64,000 bases of DNA from an uncultured Sediminibacterium sp. (GTDB lineage: Bacteria > Bacteroidota > Bacteroidia > Chitinophagales > Chitinophagaceae), in contig NZ_CAMLMJ010000002.1 of the NCBI RefSeq assembly GCF_946481145.1, forward strand, positions 224,428-288,427, given 5' to 3'. Below the pieces are notes generated by a model. The model did not search any database, had not been told where the DNA came from, and saw nothing but the letters and a program-made list of their open reading frames with translations. A program made the position numbers and the translations under genes. Below, one piece after another: positions 25,092 through 32,909 of this stretch; the first letter of the stretch is position 1; every line of letters begins with the position of its first letter.

Positions 25092-25140
25092 CAATATCCA
25101 ATTTCCAATTTCGAAGTTGGATATTGGAAATTGGACATTG
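25092..25140. repeat. Inverted repeat (word CCAATTTCCAATATCC)
   Basis: Arms 25092-25108 and 25124-25140 match at 16 of 17 positions. Each is made of CCAAT-type words. It ends five bases before the stop of the downstream minus-strand gene. Related words sit inside the hairpin at 43339-43421. Confidence 0.85.
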
Positions 25141-25145
25141 ATTAT

Positions 25146-25931
25146 TTAATACTTTTTCTTCTCCCTGATTTCAAGCACTTCTTTCTTCAAAGGTGCAAGT
25201 TCATTTGGGTCGAGGTGGTTCCAGGAGGTATTAAATACCTGCTTATAGTAGTCTTGTAATGCTTCAATCATAGGGTTAATTACTCCCGGATCGCGGCTAA
25301 AGCCTACGTTATAGGTCCTTTCAAGGGTATTGTAAACAGGGGCTATATAAACCTGTTTTTGTTTCAGCGGAATGCTTTTTGCCCATAGTTTCTCTTTGGT
25401 CAATGGCTCAGCAGCAACCAGGTTTACTTTTCCGGATAAGATAAAAAAGCCGGCATACTTATAAGCAGTTCTATAAGTGGCATAACGACCTTTTCCAGAT
25501 ACATATTCCTGGTATGAACTCCAGTTTACGTTAGAACCATTGATATCGAAGTCTATTTCAACCTGTAATAGCAGGTCGCTTTCTTTTTTATCGTTATATA
25601 CCACCTGGTCGTAATATTCAAATGGTCCGCGAACAGAATATCCCTTTGCAGTTAGTGATTCGTTATAATCTGCGGCCATGGCTTTAGAAAAATCGCTGAA
25701 GATTTTATAGTTAGAGAAAGCAAATTTCTCCTGATAAGCCGGGTCTACCAGCAGAAAAACTACCTGTGCAGATTTTGCAGGTGCTTTCTCAGGTGGCTCA
25801 TAATCGTAGTTAGGTGCTTTAATAGTAGGTACCGGAGGAGGCGCCGCCTGCTTCGGACCAGAACTGGCAATATACAATGCAGCATAAGCGATTACTACAA
25901 ATGATGCCAGTAAGTGGGTTTTGTTTTTCAT
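25146..25931 (-). CDS. Envelope protein of unknown function, distantly HpaA/NLBH-like
   Basis: 261-residue exported protein. The N terminus (MKNKTHLLASFVVIAYAALYI) is a signal peptide or anchor, followed by a Pro- and Ala-rich spacer (about 30-55). The core (about 60-230) has beta-rich segments such as SDLLLQVEIDFDI and GFFILSGKVNLVAAEPLTKEKLWAKSI, which distantly recall neuraminyllactose-binding haemagglutinin-type lipoproteins. This is a guess from a short stretch. The C terminus ends in a charged tail. It overlaps the upstream membrane-protein gene by four bases (ATGA), so it is translationally coupled. Confidence 0.6.
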   Translation of the reverse strand: MKNKTHLLASFVVIAYAALYIASSGPKQAAPPPVPTIKAPNYDYEPPEKAPAKSAQVVFLLVDPAYQEKFAFSNYKIFSDFSKAMAADYNESLTAKGYSVRGPFEYYDQVVYNDKKESDLLLQVEIDFDINGSNVNWSSYQEYVSGKGRYATYRTAYKYAGFFILSGKVNLVAAEPLTKEKLWAKSIPLKQKQVYIAPVYNTLERTYNVGFSRDPGVINPMIEALQDYYKQVFNTSWNHLDPNELAPLKKEVLEIREKKKY

Positions 25932-26344
25932 AAGCGATTATTTTTTTGAAGCATATATACAGTTAAAAAAGCCAATTGGTACATCAATATATCTATCCAA
26001 TCACCCGTTCCTGCTATCCACCCCAACCATTGAAAAATTTCTGTTGAGCTGATGAGCAGCCACAAAAACCATTTCCAGAACAGCGGAATATTTTGCCATC
26101 CATTCCATATCCACACAAAGCAAGACCATAATGAAACGCACCATAGATAATCAGGAATCCATCCTGAACCAGGAAAAGAACTTGTTTCTTTTGTTTGGTA
26201 GAACCAGGTTTCAAAAAGAACTGGGTATTTTCTTCCTTTCAGGTATATCAAGGTTCCTGCGATAAGGGGCAGCAATATCAACGCAATCCTGGTATATGTT
26301 TTATTCTTCGCGCTCAAGCTCCTCTGTGTTGATCTTATCATCAA
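25928..26344 (-). CDS. VanZ-like small integral membrane protein
   Basis: 138 residues with about four transmembrane segments (22-37, 62-80, 87-98, 118-132). Aromatic-rich sequence and the EIFQWLGWIAGTGDWIDILMYQ stretch resemble the Glu-Gln...Gly-Asp...Asp pattern of VanZ-like proteins. It overlaps both neighbours: the previous gene by 44 bases and the next by four. Such tight packing argues for a real operon. The start could be either of two consecutive Met codons. VanZ-like assignment is tentative, and the biochemical role is unknown. Confidence 0.55.
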   Translation of the reverse strand: MMIRSTQRSLSAKNKTYTRIALILLPLIAGTLIYLKGRKYPVLFETWFYQTKETSSFPGSGWIPDYLWCVSLWSCFVWIWNGWQNIPLFWKWFLWLLISSTEIFQWLGWIAGTGDWIDILMYQLAFLTVYMLQKNNRL

Positions 26345-26777
26345 AGGAAACCACTACATAGTTTTCCGATTTCAGTTTAGCAATAAGATCGTTTTTATAT
26401 TCCAAAATCTCTTCTAATGATTCAAATAATCTGGGCGACTTCCATGTTTGTGTTACTTTATTTTTAAAATAGCCCAGTTTTTCAAACTTTGTTTTGAAAT
26501 GCCCTACTGATCGCGTTGCTATTGCACTATAAAAATCCTTTGCCTTATAAATACCACTTATAATCGCAAATTTTTTATAATGGGCTGATCCTTTCGGATT
26601 ACACTCGATACAGGTGGTAGACAGGTACATAAAACCATATCCTCCGGTTGTATCTCCAAACTTGTCGTTTTGAACCTGCTGTGTGGTATCGGTTACCTGA
26701 GCAAAAAGGTCTGTTTTGCAGCACGCAAATAACATGACTAATAATATAAACCGCAGCCGAAATCCCCCTGTATGCAT
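26301..26777 (-). CDS. Exported protein of unknown function
   Basis: 158 residues, unrecognised. It has a signal peptide (about 7-26, ending DLFAQ) with two cysteines at 19-20. The mature part starts with a Thr- and Gln-rich segment, followed by LSTTCIECNPKGSAHYKKF, in which Cys-x2-Cys could bind a metal or form a disulfide, then a basic middle and an acidic C-terminal tail. It is the first gene of a three-gene overlapping cluster, so the three products probably work together at the envelope. The last 44 bases overlap the VanZ-like gene's start. Confidence 0.55.
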   Translation of the reverse strand: MHTGGFRLRFILLVMLFACCKTDLFAQVTDTTQQVQNDKFGDTTGGYGFMYLSTTCIECNPKGSAHYKKFAIISGIYKAKDFYSAIATRSVGHFKTKFEKLGYFKNKVTQTWKSPRLFESLEEILEYKNDLIAKLKSENYVVVSFDDKINTEELEREE

Positions 26778-26845
26778 TATAGTAAAATTAGGCTGTAGGT
26801 AAGTTATAAAAAATACCTGAAAATGAGTAGTTTATGTGGGATGAA

Positions 26846-26900
26846 AGTTCATAGTCCATGGTCGATTGTCCATGGTATATAAATCATGAACTATCGACTA
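26846..26900. repeat. CCATGGACTAT word cluster, locus 2
   Basis: AGTTCAT (26846-26852) and its complement ATGAACT (26886-26892) flank two CCATGG-centred words. The cluster begins directly at the stop codon of the cyclophilin gene. It shares words with 21761-21790 and 60458-60486. Confidence 0.75.
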
Positions 26901-27488
26901 TTTCCTCCGAATATTATAAATCGCAACTGGTGGGTCGAGATATTGATTGCGGTCATTTTGCATATATATCTTTCTAACTACACTCATGCCATGAATTACC
27001 TTCCCGAAAGCAGCATATCCCAATTTATCTGCTACATTTTCTCCGCCTTCATCTAAACCAGGCTGGTCATCGATACATATAAAAAATTCGCAATTGGCCG
27101 TTCCTGGTTCCAAACGTGCTACCGATATAACACCGTCTTTGTGTTTTATACCAGTAGTTCCTGTGCTTTCATGTGGAATACCGGGAATACTTCTTGCTTT
27201 TTCGTTTTTCGTTCTCCATAAACCACCCTGTAATATTTCAGTTTTGGGTGCATTGGATGGTTGATTACTCACATTAAGTACCCTATAAAATGAAGTGTTT
27301 TCATATAAACCAGCATCCACAAAACTTAGAAATGCCCCGGCAGTCTTTGGCGCTTTGTCGATATATAATTCGATTTCAATTTTACCATATTTAGTCTCTA
27401 TTTCTACAACTGGATTTCCTTTGTTGCTCTTTTCAGCACAGCTTATCGTGCATAACAAAACGAATAATATCAACAGGTTGCGGTACAT
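26898..27488 (-). CDS. Cyclophilin-type peptidyl-prolyl cis-trans isomerase (lipoprotein)
   Basis: Exported proline isomerase of 196 residues. The signal peptide ends in TISC, so Cys17 is a likely lipidation site, and the enzyme is probably membrane-anchored in the periplasm. Cyclophilin motifs: TKYGKIEIELY, KAPKTAGAFLSFV, the core ISVARLEPGTANCEFFICIDDQP, and LGYAAFGKVIHGM. The classical catalytic arginine lies in a diverged FYRVL segment. It follows the phytase-like lipoprotein gene with only two bases between, so they are co-transcribed. The stop is at the edge of a CCATGGACTAT repeat cluster. Confidence 0.88.
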   Translation of the reverse strand: MYRNLLILFVLLCTISCAEKSNKGNPVVEIETKYGKIEIELYIDKAPKTAGAFLSFVDAGLYENTSFYRVLNVSNQPSNAPKTEILQGGLWRTKNEKARSIPGIPHESTGTTGIKHKDGVISVARLEPGTANCEFFICIDDQPGLDEGGENVADKLGYAAFGKVIHGMSVVRKIYMQNDRNQYLDPPVAIYNIRRK

Positions 27489-27490
27489 GA

Positions 27491-28627
27491 CTAATCTTTC
27501 AATTCAAATAAAAAAATTTGTGTTTGTTCTGCCTTTGAGAAATTATTATCGGCTATCATCCATAATGTTCTCTTGCCGTTCGGAAGGGTTGGACCAAAAC
27601 ACATACCTTCCACATTATCGGTATAAATACCCAATTCATCAAGGTTCAGTAATAATTTTTTCTGCAATGGTTTATTGGGTGGATTATTTTTCAGGGAATT
27701 GATGTGCCTGATATCTTCCGCCTCTTTTAAATCAACCTGGTATATTTTGATGGTGCAGGGAATTCGGCCTGTTGAAAAAGATCTTTCCATCACAAGCAGT
27801 TTATTGTTGCCTGCATATAATATATCAGGAATACCATTTACCATAAAACTTCCCGGAGGATTTGGAGCATACGCAACAGGGTCTAACTTATAAGCATACT
27901 GTGCCGTATTTTTTCCATCAACTGTGTTGAATGTATAAATACGCACCCATGCATCATTAGCTACCAAAGCCGCTTGTGAACCATCTTCATATCTGGGTTC
28001 TTCCAGGCTAACGTATAGTTTTTTATAGTCTGATGAAAAAGAAGCTCCTTCCAGTACACCATTGCGTCTTGGACCATTTAATGTTTTTTGCATTTTTAAA
28101 CCGCCAGGTAATGGTAGTGTACGTATATGCTTACCCGATGTTTGAATAATATGAATAGCAGGATCCTGTATCAGGCTATCACTAGCGTTCATGAGTCTTT
28201 CGCCTTCGCTTGTCCAAACCAGTTCTTTTGTTTTGGGATTATAACGGATAGATTCCGGATCAGGTGTAAGGCTTCCGTTTTCTTTTATAGATGGATAAGT
28301 TTTTCCATTGGGTTGCAGCAGGAAAACGACTTCCTGTAAAAGAACGGTATCAATTTTTTCTGCCGACAAGGAAACACTGAAACGATAATACCGGGCCGGT
28401 TCCCGGTCTGATCTATCGTCGCTGATGGTATAAAAGGAATTCGAGCCAGCATCATAATCAATACCCGACAATCCGCCCTCAGTTGTTTCTTTAAAACGAA
28501 AGTCATGCGGTATCGTGTACACATCCAGCAGTTTTAATGATACTGGTAATTTTACGCTACCTGCTTTTTTAATGCCATTACATGCAATCAGCAATAGTAG
28601 GGTGACCGGAATAAGAATTCGTTTCAA
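27491..28627 (-). CDS. Esterase-like phytase-family lipoprotein
   Basis: About 379-residue lipoprotein. I start at TTG 28627, which gives a good signal peptide (KRILIPVTLLLLIAC) and lipidation Cys. The open frame extends 14 codons further, but that part is encoded by a repeat arm. The body resembles the esterase-like activity of phytase family (PF13449), a beta-propeller: GLSGIDYDAGSNSFYTISDD, SDRSDREPARYYRF, EGERLMNAS, VLEGASFSSDYKKLYVSLEE and NVEGMCFGPTLPNGKRTLW. It may hydrolyse phosphate or carboxyl esters, but activity cannot be judged. It sits two bases upstream of the cyclophilin gene. Confidence 0.8.
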   Translation of the reverse strand: MKRILIPVTLLLLIACNGIKKAGSVKLPVSLKLLDVYTIPHDFRFKETTEGGLSGIDYDAGSNSFYTISDDRSDREPARYYRFSVSLSAEKIDTVLLQEVVFLLQPNGKTYPSIKENGSLTPDPESIRYNPKTKELVWTSEGERLMNASDSLIQDPAIHIIQTSGKHIRTLPLPGGLKMQKTLNGPRRNGVLEGASFSSDYKKLYVSLEEPRYEDGSQAALVANDAWVRIYTFNTVDGKNTAQYAYKLDPVAYAPNPPGSFMVNGIPDILYAGNNKLLVMERSFSTGRIPCTIKIYQVDLKEAEDIRHINSLKNNPPNKPLQKKLLLNLDELGIYTDNVEGMCFGPTLPNGKRTLWMIADNNFSKAEQTQIFLFELKD

Positions 28628-28649
28628 TATTTTGGTATTGTAGTAATGC

Positions 28650-28709
28650 AATTTAAGCCACAGACACACAGATTTATCATGTCTAATCCGTGTATCTGTG
28701 GCCTAAATT
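28650..28709. repeat. Inverted repeat (word GCCACAGATNCACAGATT), locus 1
   Basis: Arms 28650-28674 and 28685-28709 match at 22 of 25 positions. Words such as GCCACAGA and CACACAGATT recur at 61540-61600 and, as a half copy, near 41328. It lies between the stop of the alpha/beta-hydrolase gene and the start of the phytase-like gene. Confidence 0.88.
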
Positions 28710-28726
28710 TTAAACTTAGAACTGGT

Positions 28727-29509
28727 TTATTTCTTCTTCAATTTCTTTTTATGTGAAAAAACCCAGGGCAATAATTTGGGTTCTGCGAATGCGTTGTTCC
28801 AGCTATCGTGCCCTACACCTGGATATTCTGAGTAAGTAACATCTGTTGCGCCGGCTGTCATCAATGCTTTGTATAATTCCCGATTGGGTTCCGGAGAAAC
28901 TACGGGATCTTTCTCTCCGTGGAAAATCCAAACGGGTACATCTTTCACTTTACTTACATAATTAGGAATATCAGCTATGCCGCATATGGGAAAAGCGGCC
29001 GCAAAATAATCCGGGTTACGGATCAATAAATCATAACTACCGAATGCTCCCATGGAAAGCCCACCAAGGTATATTTGTCTTTCAAGGATTTTCCTGTTTT
29101 CCAGGAGGCTGTCCATCAATGCTTTAACCAATAATTGCTCAACCGGTGGCTCCGATTCAGAATCAGTGATCATTTTACCATCCACCCTTTTAAATTTAGA
29201 CCAGGATTTATTCGTTGGACATTGAGGGAATATGACAATACTTTTGAAATATTTTCTATTCTCAGGTTTGAGGAACAAAGCTGCACCATGTGTTAACTGC
29301 GCTTTATTATCATTGCCCCTTTCCCCGGCTCCGTGCAAAAACATCACCAGGGGATAAGCGCGGTGTTTTTTATAGTTTTCCGGGTAGAGAATCCGGTAAC
29401 GGAGCGTATCATTTCCCTGGATAAATAGTTTTGATTCAAAGGCAGATAGATCCTGCGCCTTCACCATTATACCATAAAATATAAACACGATAAGCAGGAT
29501 ATTTTTCAT
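28727..29509 (-). CDS. Exported alpha/beta-hydrolase (poly-/carboxylesterase-like)
   Basis: 260-residue secreted serine hydrolase. Signal peptide 1-18. The fold is prolyl-oligopeptidase/PHB-depolymerase-like: oxyanion motif FLHGAGERGND, nucleophile elbow GGLSMG with Ser152, acid Asp201 in HGEKDPVV, and base His234 in GVGHDSW. The substrate may be a polyester, xylan-linked ester or similar. Ser/Asp/His are all present, so activity is expected. The C terminus is a Lys-rich tail (KKKLKKK). It is monocistronic, with a repeat hairpin starting 18 bases behind the stop. Confidence 0.85.
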   Translation of the reverse strand: MKNILLIVFIFYGIMVKAQDLSAFESKLFIQGNDTLRYRILYPENYKKHRAYPLVMFLHGAGERGNDNKAQLTHGAALFLKPENRKYFKSIVIFPQCPTNKSWSKFKRVDGKMITDSESEPPVEQLLVKALMDSLLENRKILERQIYLGGLSMGAFGSYDLLIRNPDYFAAAFPICGIADIPNYVSKVKDVPVWIFHGEKDPVVSPEPNRELYKALMTAGATDVTYSEYPGVGHDSWNNAFAEPKLLPWVFSHKKKLKKK

Positions 29510-29840
29510 ATAGCAATCTTTAGATAAATCTACAAAAAATATTAGCGCAGTATGGCGACTGTTTTCAAAAAAAATAATCTGTCTCTACCTTAAAATAAGG
29601 ATCTTATTGATCCTGTGGGTATTGCGTATAGGATGCAGTTTTATCGCAAACAATGGTGGGTAGAAATTTATATTGAAGTTATTAGGCGCAACGGTACATT
29701 TGTTATAGATGAAACCGAACCTATAGTAAAACAGTATTCAGGAAAGGAATGAAGGAGCGTTTATTAAACGTTATCAGGAAATATCGGTTTTCAAAAATGC
29801 TTTCCTGCCAAAGTGCATTAACACCTCAATTATTTAAACT
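29510..29840. other. Gene-free region upstream of the GNAT gene
   Basis: 331 bases with no plausible ORF. A promoter-like site (see 29672-29702) lies inside. GGATC-TTATT-GATCC forms a small hairpin near 29600. Otherwise I see nothing recognisable. Confidence 0.5.
29672..29702 (+). promoter_or_regulatory. Promoter for the GNAT-like gene, long leader
   Basis: ATTG at 29672-29675, an exact 19-base spacer, then TACATTTG at 29695-29702, a perfect TAnnTTTG. This places transcription start near 29707 and leaves a leader of about 130 bases to the ATG at 29841, unusually long for this window. Confidence 0.6.
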
Positions 29841-30119
29841 ATGGAAGTTCTACAGGAAGATAATGGTAAGAAAGGCCGGTTTTATATACTTATAAATGGT
29901 AAAACAGAAGCCGAAATGACCTACACCTGGGTAGGAACAGAACGCTTTATTATAGACCACACGGAAGTTAACGAAGTGCTGAAAGGTAAAAATGCAGGAA
30001 AACAAATGGTGGTTAAAGCCGTTGAATTTGCCAGAGAAAAGGGTATTAAGATTATTCCTTTATGTCCTTTTGCCAATAGTGTTTTCAAAAAAACGCCCGA
30101 ATGGAGAGACGTACTTTAG
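29841..30119 (+). CDS. Small GNAT-type N-acetyltransferase (Acetyltransf_CG/YjdJ-like)
   Basis: 92-residue minimal acetyltransferase-like protein. The pattern GRFYILINGKTEAEMTYTWVG, then IIDHTEVNEVLKGKNAGKQMV and FAREKGIKIIPLCPFANSVFKK fits the one-domain Acetyltransf_CG family, with the acetyl-CoA loop GKNAGKQM. The final helix ends at EWRDVL. It is the only plus-strand gene in the stretch 21-46 kb. The copy-2 composite repeat begins right after its stop. The substrate is unknown. Confidence 0.85.
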   Translation: MEVLQEDNGKKGRFYILINGKTEAEMTYTWVGTERFIIDHTEVNEVLKGKNAGKQMVVKAVEFAREKGIKIIPLCPFANSVFKKTPEWRDVL

Positions 30120-30126
30120 AACCACA

Positions 30127-30356
30127 TTTTGCAATCACTGCTGTCCTGAGAAATTTGACTTCAAGCTTTACATATCGCGTATGATGGAACACTGATTTTC
30201 ATGATCTGTCATGATAGATCTTGAAAATCATGAAGATCCGTGTCCTATTAATAACAGATTGGGCAATAACAGCCATCTAAAGCAGAAAATCTATAATAAG
30301 TACCCATCAAACCTTGTAGCTTGTAGCTTGCGGCTTGTAGCCGTTTTCCCCAGACA
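30127..30356. repeat. Composite dispersed repeat, copy 2
   Basis: Same order of parts as the element at 6162-6472: a central hairpin of GATTTTCATGATC-type sequence at about 30187-30239, then CTATTAATAACAGATTG, then AAAGCAGAAAAT, then a tail of CTTGTAGCTTGTAGCTTG and TTTTCCCCAGACA. The arms are less perfect than in copy 1, but mismatches such as GATTTTC against GAAGATC remain pairable in RNA through a G-U pair. It fills the convergent space between the GNAT-like and NarL-type genes. Confidence 0.85.
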
Positions 30357-30370
30357 TAAATGGTTCTGCT

Positions 30371-30979
30371 CTACAAATGATTCTGCTGGGCATACAATAC
30401 CATCATGGCAGTATTCTTTAAATCTAATTTGCGGAGAATATTTCTGCGGTGTGTATCAACTGTATAAGTACTGAGAAATAATTTATTGGCTATTTCGTGA
30501 CTCGTTAATCCTTGCCTGATCAGCATAATGATCTCTTTCTCTCTTTTACTCAGTACATCGGCGTTTGATTTAAGCTCCTGTTTCTCTGCTGACCACATAA
30601 ATACCGGGTTACCTGAAATAGCTTCTTCAATAGCCGATAATAATTCATCTGAAGAAAGGTTTTTTATCAGGTAGCCCATTACCCCTTCGGTTTTACATTT
30701 GTAAATGATATCATTATCGTTTTCCATGCTCAACATAAGTATTATGGCCGATGGGTTCTCTTTTAATATCGTCCTTGCCACATCAATTCCCTTGGCGTCT
30801 GGTAGGTGGTAATCAAGCAGTAAAACCTCCGGCTTTTTTTCTTTATATAGTGCCAGTCCTTCTTTTGCATTAAATGCCTCACCCACCCAATTCAACCAGC
30901 CAATTTCTTTGGTTACACTTTGAATACCTTCTGCAAATATTTTATGGTCGTCTATAATCGCTATGCTGATTTTTCTCAT
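30371..30979 (-). CDS. NarL/LuxR-family response regulator
   Basis: 202-residue response regulator of the NarL type. The receiver domain (1-120) has acidic pair Asp10-Asp11, phospho-acceptor Asp56 in LLLDYHLP, and the switch region LMLSMEN. The C-terminal LuxR helix-turn-helix (about 140-195) reads LSKREKEIIMLIRQGLTSHE and ends with TYTVDTHRRNILRKL. It lies one base downstream of the sensor-kinase gene, so kinase and regulator form a two-component system. The target genes cannot be seen here. Confidence 0.95.
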   Translation of the reverse strand: MRKISIAIIDDHKIFAEGIQSVTKEIGWLNWVGEAFNAKEGLALYKEKKPEVLLLDYHLPDAKGIDVARTILKENPSAIILMLSMENDNDIIYKCKTEGVMGYLIKNLSSDELLSAIEEAISGNPVFMWSAEKQELKSNADVLSKREKEIIMLIRQGLTSHEIANKLFLSTYTVDTHRRNILRKLDLKNTAMMVLYAQQNHL

Positions 30980-30980
30980 A

Positions 30981-32834
30981 CTATTCGCTTTCCTTTTCCA
31001 TGATTATTTCAATAATAACAGTTGTTCCAAACTTGCTGCTGTCTACATTTAGTTTCCCTTCCATGTATTTTACCCTTTGTCTGATACTCTTCCAGCCAAT
31101 GCCTTCTCCTTCTCCGGGTTGAAAGCCTTTTCCATTATCCTCAACCATTAAAGTCAGCCGGTTTGTTTTTTCTTCTTCCCAAATTTCAATATTTACTTCG
31201 GATGCTGATGCATGTTTTTTTATGTTATGTATTAACTCTAAAACAATCCGATACAATGCTGCTTCAACTTCAAGCGGGTAGCGTCTTGGTATGGAACTAT
31301 GGTAGTTAATATTAAATGTTTCACCCGTATTCCATCTTGCTATCGCTTTTTCCAGTACCCTTTCAAGCCCCGATTCCTCCAGGTGAACCGGCATCAGATC
31401 ATGTGCAATATTACGTAAGTCATTAATTGCCTGGTCTAGCTGATCAGATACCCATACCTGTTCTTCCGGATAAGGTTTCAGGCGATGATGTGCCCCAATT
31501 CTAATACCTCCTAGTAATCCTCCTAAACCATCATGCAATTCTCTTGCCAATCTGTTTCTTTCAATTTCCTGTGTCTGGATCATTTTATCTGCAATGGTTC
31601 TTTTCTCTTTTTCAAGCGCCTGTTCGGCCTTTTCTTTTTCGTTCTTATAAAAATTATATCGTTGTGTTAAGCCAAATGAAAGAATGGTACTCTCTCCCAG
31701 AAACCCTACCGGAGATCCATACATATTCGCATAAAACATAAGGTCGCCTCCAATATTATATTGAGATAATAAAATCAACAAAATATATACGCTAAAAAAA
31801 CAAACGGCCATCAGGAAGAAAAGCGACAGGTATTTTTGTTTTCCATATCCTTTCCAGATAAAGGTTATGATCAGTCCCAATACAAATACCCAAATGAGGT
31901 TCATCGTAGTAAGGTATCCATATCGAAGTAAAGTGCTGCTGCTGGGAATATCAGTCAGTAATAAACCTACACTTGAAAACAATAAGAGGAACTGTAATAT
32001 GCGAATAGTTTTGGTATAACTTCTTTGTGTATTAGGTATGGTAAAAAAGCGAGCTGTTAGCTCAAGTAAAAAGATAAAAGATATATTAGAAAAGAACGGA
32101 CGAGATTTGCTTGTAAATTCCGGCCATTCGGGCCATAAGCTTCTGAATCCGATTCCCCATTGTGAAATAATCCAGCATACAGAACAGATTACATATAAGC
32201 TGTAAAATAAATGGATATGATCTTTCAGCGATACCCATAAAAAGGAATTAAGCACGAGCAGAAAAAAAATCCATCCCAAAAAAATACCAAAAAAGAAATG
32301 ACGATCTGATAAATACGATGCCAGTGATGAGTCCTTAATCAGTCGTAATGGTATATTTAGGGATTCTCCTTTTTTATCAATCCGAATTAAATAGATATGT
32401 GGTACTGCTTCAACCGGATACCAGTAATCCGGTGCATCAAGCACGCGCTGCGCATAGGGATAATAATCACCGGACTGGTATACTCTTTGCCATTTTCCTT
32501 GTTGCTGCTCATAAATGCTGATATCATTGATGTGCGGGTTGGCCACCTGAATCCAGCTTTTTTCTGTTGGATTTATAGAAAGCTTTACCCACCAAACCTG
32601 CTTGGTAAACCCCGCATTAAAAATTCCGTTACTGATATTTTGTGCATTGCTTTCAATTGCGTTAGCGGCTTCTTCTACACTATAATTAACACTATCGGGT
32701 GTTACGCTAAATATTGGTTTGCTGAAGTGTTTGCTGAAGTTAGTTAGGTTATAAGAACCCCAGAACATTAATATAAAAAGCAGGATAGTGCCTGTAATCA
32801 ACAACGGTATTTTGGGGATGGATTTTAATAACAT
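30981..32834 (-). CDS. 7TMR-DISM sensor histidine kinase (NarX-like HisKA_3)
   Basis: 617-residue membrane kinase. After an N-terminal anchor (about 10-28) come an extracytoplasmic DISMED2-like domain (about 45-170), seven membrane segments (about 180-395), a coiled linker, a HisKA_3 region, IERNRLARELHDGLGG, with phospho-acceptor His434, and a HATPase_c domain (LIHNIKKHA, DNGKGFQPGEGEGIGWKSIRQRV). It is the cognate partner of the adjacent NarL-type regulator. DISMED2 domains often sense carbohydrates, but the ligand is unknown. Confidence 0.94.
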   Translation of the reverse strand: MLLKSIPKIPLLITGTILLFILMFWGSYNLTNFSKHFSKPIFSVTPDSVNYSVEEAANAIESNAQNISNGIFNAGFTKQVWWVKLSINPTEKSWIQVANPHINDISIYEQQQGKWQRVYQSGDYYPYAQRVLDAPDYWYPVEAVPHIYLIRIDKKGESLNIPLRLIKDSSLASYLSDRHFFFGIFLGWIFFLLVLNSFLWVSLKDHIHLFYSLYVICSVCWIISQWGIGFRSLWPEWPEFTSKSRPFFSNISFIFLLELTARFFTIPNTQRSYTKTIRILQFLLLFSSVGLLLTDIPSSSTLLRYGYLTTMNLIWVFVLGLIITFIWKGYGKQKYLSLFFLMAVCFFSVYILLILLSQYNIGGDLMFYANMYGSPVGFLGESTILSFGLTQRYNFYKNEKEKAEQALEKEKRTIADKMIQTQEIERNRLARELHDGLGGLLGGIRIGAHHRLKPYPEEQVWVSDQLDQAINDLRNIAHDLMPVHLEESGLERVLEKAIARWNTGETFNINYHSSIPRRYPLEVEAALYRIVLELIHNIKKHASASEVNIEIWEEEKTNRLTLMVEDNGKGFQPGEGEGIGWKSIRQRVKYMEGKLNVDSSKFGTTVIIEIIMEKESE

Positions 32835-32862
32835 AGCTCTTCGCTCGTTCAGTACATAACAA

Positions 32863-32891
32863 TACGAAAAAAGCCCGGATTACGGGCTTTT
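32863..32891 (-). terminator. Intrinsic terminator of the amidase gene
   Basis: Stem AAAAGCCCG / CGGGCTTTT (32869-32877 / 32883-32891), loop GATTA. On the minus strand it is followed by CTTTTTTCG. It sits 18 bases behind the amidase stop and 29 bases upstream of the kinase start. Confidence 0.88.
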
Positions 32892-32909
32892 CGTGATTAG
32901 TTTTATTCA

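Noticed and set aside
28628..28669. N-terminal extension of the phytase-like lipoprotein
   Set aside because: Encoded partly by a repeat arm; the lipoprotein signal starts at TTG 28627.
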